Shown here in pieces: positions 62,031 through 64,000 of a stretch of DNA of 64,000 bases. This DNA is from JACVRW01 sp963814095 (GTDB lineage Bacteria > Actinomycetota > Thermoleophilia > Solirubrobacterales > Thermoleophilaceae). Every line of letters begins with the position of its first letter. Position 1 is the stretch's first letter. The stretch is taken from assembly GCA_963814095.1 (NCBI GenBank), contig CAWFBT010000002.1:124001-188000 (forward strand), written 5' to 3'. The notes beneath the pieces are model-generated. The model was given only the letters and a program-made list of their open reading frames with translations, was not told where the DNA came from and ran no database searches. Made by a program: the position numbers and the translations under genes.

Positions 62031-63875
62031 GTGGAGCCAGGCCCCTACCCGCCGATCGCCGACTACGCGCTGCTCAGCGACTGCCACTCCGCGGCGCTCG
62101 TCTCGCGCGACGGCTCGGTCGACTGGTGCTGCTTCGACCGCTTCGACGCCAGGCCGGTGTTCGGCCGCCTGCTCGACCGCTCCCGCGGCGGCCACTTCCG
62201 GATCGCCCCGCGCGCGGCCCACACGATCGAGCGGCGCTACCTGCCGGAGACGAACGTGCTCGAGACGCGCTTCGAGACGGACGGCGGCGTGCTCGTCCTC
62301 GTCGACTGCCTCGCGGTGCACGAGCGGGCCCATCGCGACGCCGTCGATCCCTATCGCCAGCTGATCAGGCTGTTGCGTTGCGAGGAGGGCGAGCTCGAGG
62401 TCGAGCTCGACTTCGCGCCGCGCTTCGACTACGGGCTCACGACTCCGGCGGTGCGCAAGCTGAGCGAGCAGCTGGCGCTCGTAGTGGGAGGGGCGGACGC
62501 GCTCGTGCTGCAGTCCGACCTCGGCATCCACGGCGACGGCAGCGCCGTGCGCACGCTCCGCGCCGGCGACAGCGCGCACGCAGTCGTGACCTACGGGCGG
62601 CCGCACCAGGTCCAGGCCGAGCTGCTATCGCCCGGCAGGGTCGCGCGGCGGGTGAACGCCACGCTGCGGTTCTGGCGCGAGTGGTCGAGCCGCTGCAGCT
62701 ACGAGGGGCCGTACCGCGACCAGGTCCTTCGCAGCGCGCTCGTGCTGAAGGGACTGACGAACGCCCCCACCGGCGCGCTCGTGGCAGCGCCGACCACGTC
62801 GCTCCCCGAGGAGATCGGCGGGGTGCGCAACTGGGACTACCGCTACACGTGGCTGCGCGACTCCGCCTTCATCCTCTACGCCCTCAACACGCTCGGCTAC
62901 ACGGACGAGGCGCGCGCCTTCATCCGCTGGCTCGAGCGCACGGTCGCGGGCCGGGCCGAGGATCTGCAGGTGATGTACGGCGTGGGCGGCGAGCGGATGC
63001 TCCCGGAGGTCGAGCTCACGGAGCTCGAGGGCTACCGCGGCTCGCGTCCCGTGCGTATCGGCAACGCGGCCGCCGGCCAGTTCCAGCTCGACATATACGG
63101 AGAGGTGGTCGACACGATCTGGCTCTACCACCGCTACGGCGGGAAGATCGGCCCCACCGGCTGGCAGCAGCTCATCGAGCTCGTCGACTACGTCGAGCAG
63201 CGCTGGACCGAGCCGGACGACGGCATCTGGGAGGTCCGCGGGCCGCGCCGGCACTTCGTCTATTCGAAGGTGATGGCATGGGTGGCGGTCGACCGCGCGA
63301 TCCGGCTCGCGCGGCGGCTCGAGCGACCCTGTCCGCTCGAGCGCTGGAAGTCGCTCCGGCGGTCGATGCGCGCGCGCATCGAGAGCGAGGGGGTGGACGC
63401 GGCGAGCGGCGCGTTCGTGCAGGCCTTCGGGAGCACGGCGGTCGACGCCTCGGCCCTGCTGATTCCCGAGGTCGGCTTCGTGCCGCGCGACGATCCGCGC
63501 GTGCGGGCGACGGTCGACCGGATCGAGCGCGAGCTCTGCCGCGACGGGTTCGTCTACCGCTACCGCGACACCGACGACGGGCTCGCCGGCGGGGAGGGCG
63601 CCTTCCTGATCTGCTCGTTCTGGCTCGTCGACAACCTCGTCTTCTCCGGGCGCCGCGAGCGTGCGCGCGAGCTATTCGAGCGCCTGACCGCGCATGCCAA
63701 CGACCTGGGCCTGATGGCGGAGCAGTTCGATCCGGTGGCCGGCACGCAGCTCGGCAACTTCCCCCAGGCGTTCAGCCACATGGGCCTGATCAACTCGGCC
63801 ATACAGCTCGCCGGCTCGGACGAGGGAACGCCGGCGGTTGCCGGCGGCGCGGTGGCGGGGTCCGCGCTCGCATGA
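62031..63875 (+). CDS. GH15-family glycoside hydrolase (glucoamylase/trehalase-like)
   Basis: 614 residues from GTG 62031. An N-terminal trehalase-like beta domain (PIADYALLSDCHSAALVSRD and WCCFDRFDARPVFG) precedes the (alpha/alpha)6 barrel with GVRNWDYRYTWLRDSAFI, and C-terminal EQFDPVAGTQLGNFPQAFSH, where the Glu is a plausible catalytic residue. Actinobacterial enzymes of this type split trehalose or short alpha-glucans in the cytoplasm; no signal peptide is seen. It has no evident link to the CoA pathway apart from glucose supply for Fgd and Gnd. Confidence 0.88.
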   Translation: MEPGPYPPIADYALLSDCHSAALVSRDGSVDWCCFDRFDARPVFGRLLDRSRGGHFRIAPRAAHTIERRYLPETNVLETRFETDGGVLVLVDCLAVHERAHRDAVDPYRQLIRLLRCEEGELEVELDFAPRFDYGLTTPAVRKLSEQLALVVGGADALVLQSDLGIHGDGSAVRTLRAGDSAHAVVTYGRPHQVQAELLSPGRVARRVNATLRFWREWSSRCSYEGPYRDQVLRSALVLKGLTNAPTGALVAAPTTSLPEEIGGVRNWDYRYTWLRDSAFILYALNTLGYTDEARAFIRWLERTVAGRAEDLQVMYGVGGERMLPEVELTELEGYRGSRPVRIGNAAAGQFQLDIYGEVVDTIWLYHRYGGKIGPTGWQQLIELVDYVEQRWTEPDDGIWEVRGPRRHFVYSKVMAWVAVDRAIRLARRLERPCPLERWKSLRRSMRARIESEGVDAASGAFVQAFGSTAVDASALLIPEVGFVPRDDPRVRATVDRIERELCRDGFVYRYRDTDDGLAGGEGAFLICSFWLVDNLVFSGRRERARELFERLTAHANDLGLMAEQFDPVAGTQLGNFPQAFSHMGLINSAIQLAGSDEGTPAVAGGAVAGSALA

Positions 63876-64000
63876 GGATCGGCTACCTCCTCGATGCCAA
63901 CCACCGCGAGCCTGGCGCTGCGCCGCCGAGCCCCGCGGAGGTGGCGAGCTCGATGGACGCCCTGATCGAGGAGGCGGCGCTGGCGGAGCGGGCCGGCTTC
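63872..64000 (+). CDS. LLM-class oxidoreductase (N-terminal part, cut by window edge)
   Basis: ATG overlaps the GH15 stop by 4 bp and gives MRIGYLLDANHREPG, then MDALIEEAALAERAGF, the usual first strand and helix of a luciferase-like monooxygenase. Only 43 residues are present, so cofactor (FMN or F420) and substrate cannot be judged. Confidence 0.7.
   Translation, partial: MRIGYLLDANHREPGAAPPSPAEVASSMDALIEEAALAERAGF

Noticed and set aside
331..63904. Many long antisense open frames, e.g. 15384-18341 and 11407-14193
   Set aside because: They run opposite well-supported genes, with low-complexity Arg/Ala/Leu/Val translations caused by high GC, and no domain motifs.
1..64000. Mobile element or horizontally acquired island
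   Set aside because: No transposase, integrase, tRNA or flanking repeats, and composition looks even; accessory content is indicated only by gene types.

Overview
The window is a very GC-rich, gene-dense actinobacterial segment, most like Thermoleophilia/Solirubrobacterales-type soil Actinobacteria. This placement is inferred from GTG/TTG starts, 1-4 bp gene overlaps, coenzyme F420 genes (FbiC and an Fgd-like enzyme), many P450, SDR, VOC and acyl-CoA enzymes, and a PHA synthase. No rRNA, tRNA, CRISPR array, prophage or insertion sequence is visible. No gene-free stretch exceeds 300 bp; the longest are 14140-14388 (promoter plus leader) and 56730-56936 (operator region).

Layout. 1-9.4 kb: MarR regulator, acyl-CoA dehydrogenase, alpha/beta hydrolase, split MaoC pair and 6-phosphogluconate dehydrogenase on the minus strand; VOC protein, frameshifted 3-hydroxyacyl-CoA dehydrogenase and enoyl-CoA hydratase on plus; then MBL hydrolase, NTF2-like protein and SDR on minus. 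9.5-14.1 kb: class III CoA transferase, Fgd-like F420 enzyme and FbiC. 14.4-20 kb: sugar-type ABC permease and ATPase, two P450s and an NTF2-like protein. 20-30.5 kb: tandem-VOC proteins, SDRs, a CrtI-like FAD oxidoreductase, epoxide hydrolase, LLM oxidoreductase and NTF2-like protein. 30.5-41.9 kb: a UGSC-family redox protein with its partner, APH-type kinase plus small helical protein, HyuA/HyuB, frameshifted acyl-CoA ligase, an AttH-like protein and a secreted hydrolase. 42-49.4 kb: a second HyuA/HyuB, helical protein, kinase and AttH-like module ending in a TetR regulator. 49.5-57.6 kb: third P450, second FAD oxidoreductase, second epoxide hydrolase (frameshifted), acyl-CoA ligase, PHA synthase and a KstR2-like TetR regulator. 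57.6-64 kb: dodecin, two acyl-CoA ligases flanking an SDR, a GH15 enzyme and the start of an LLM oxidoreductase.

How it fits together. A recurrent 14-bp palindrome, A(C/T)CAANCGNTTGGT, lies in front of at least twelve genes or operons across the window, so most of it looks like one regulon. The gene content suggests breakdown of a bulky, hydrophobic, oxygenated substrate: P450 or F420/flavin oxidation, epoxide opening, dehydrogenation, CoA activation, beta-oxidation-type steps and storage as PHA. The substrate cannot be read from sequence. The least familiar parts are the duplicated HyuA/HyuB + APH kinase + small helical protein module and the UGSC-like pair.

Quality caveat. Six single-base frame breaks are visible in otherwise intact genes; four fall on the tetramer GTCG. 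They may be assembly errors, so the affected genes are best treated as probably functional until reads are checked.
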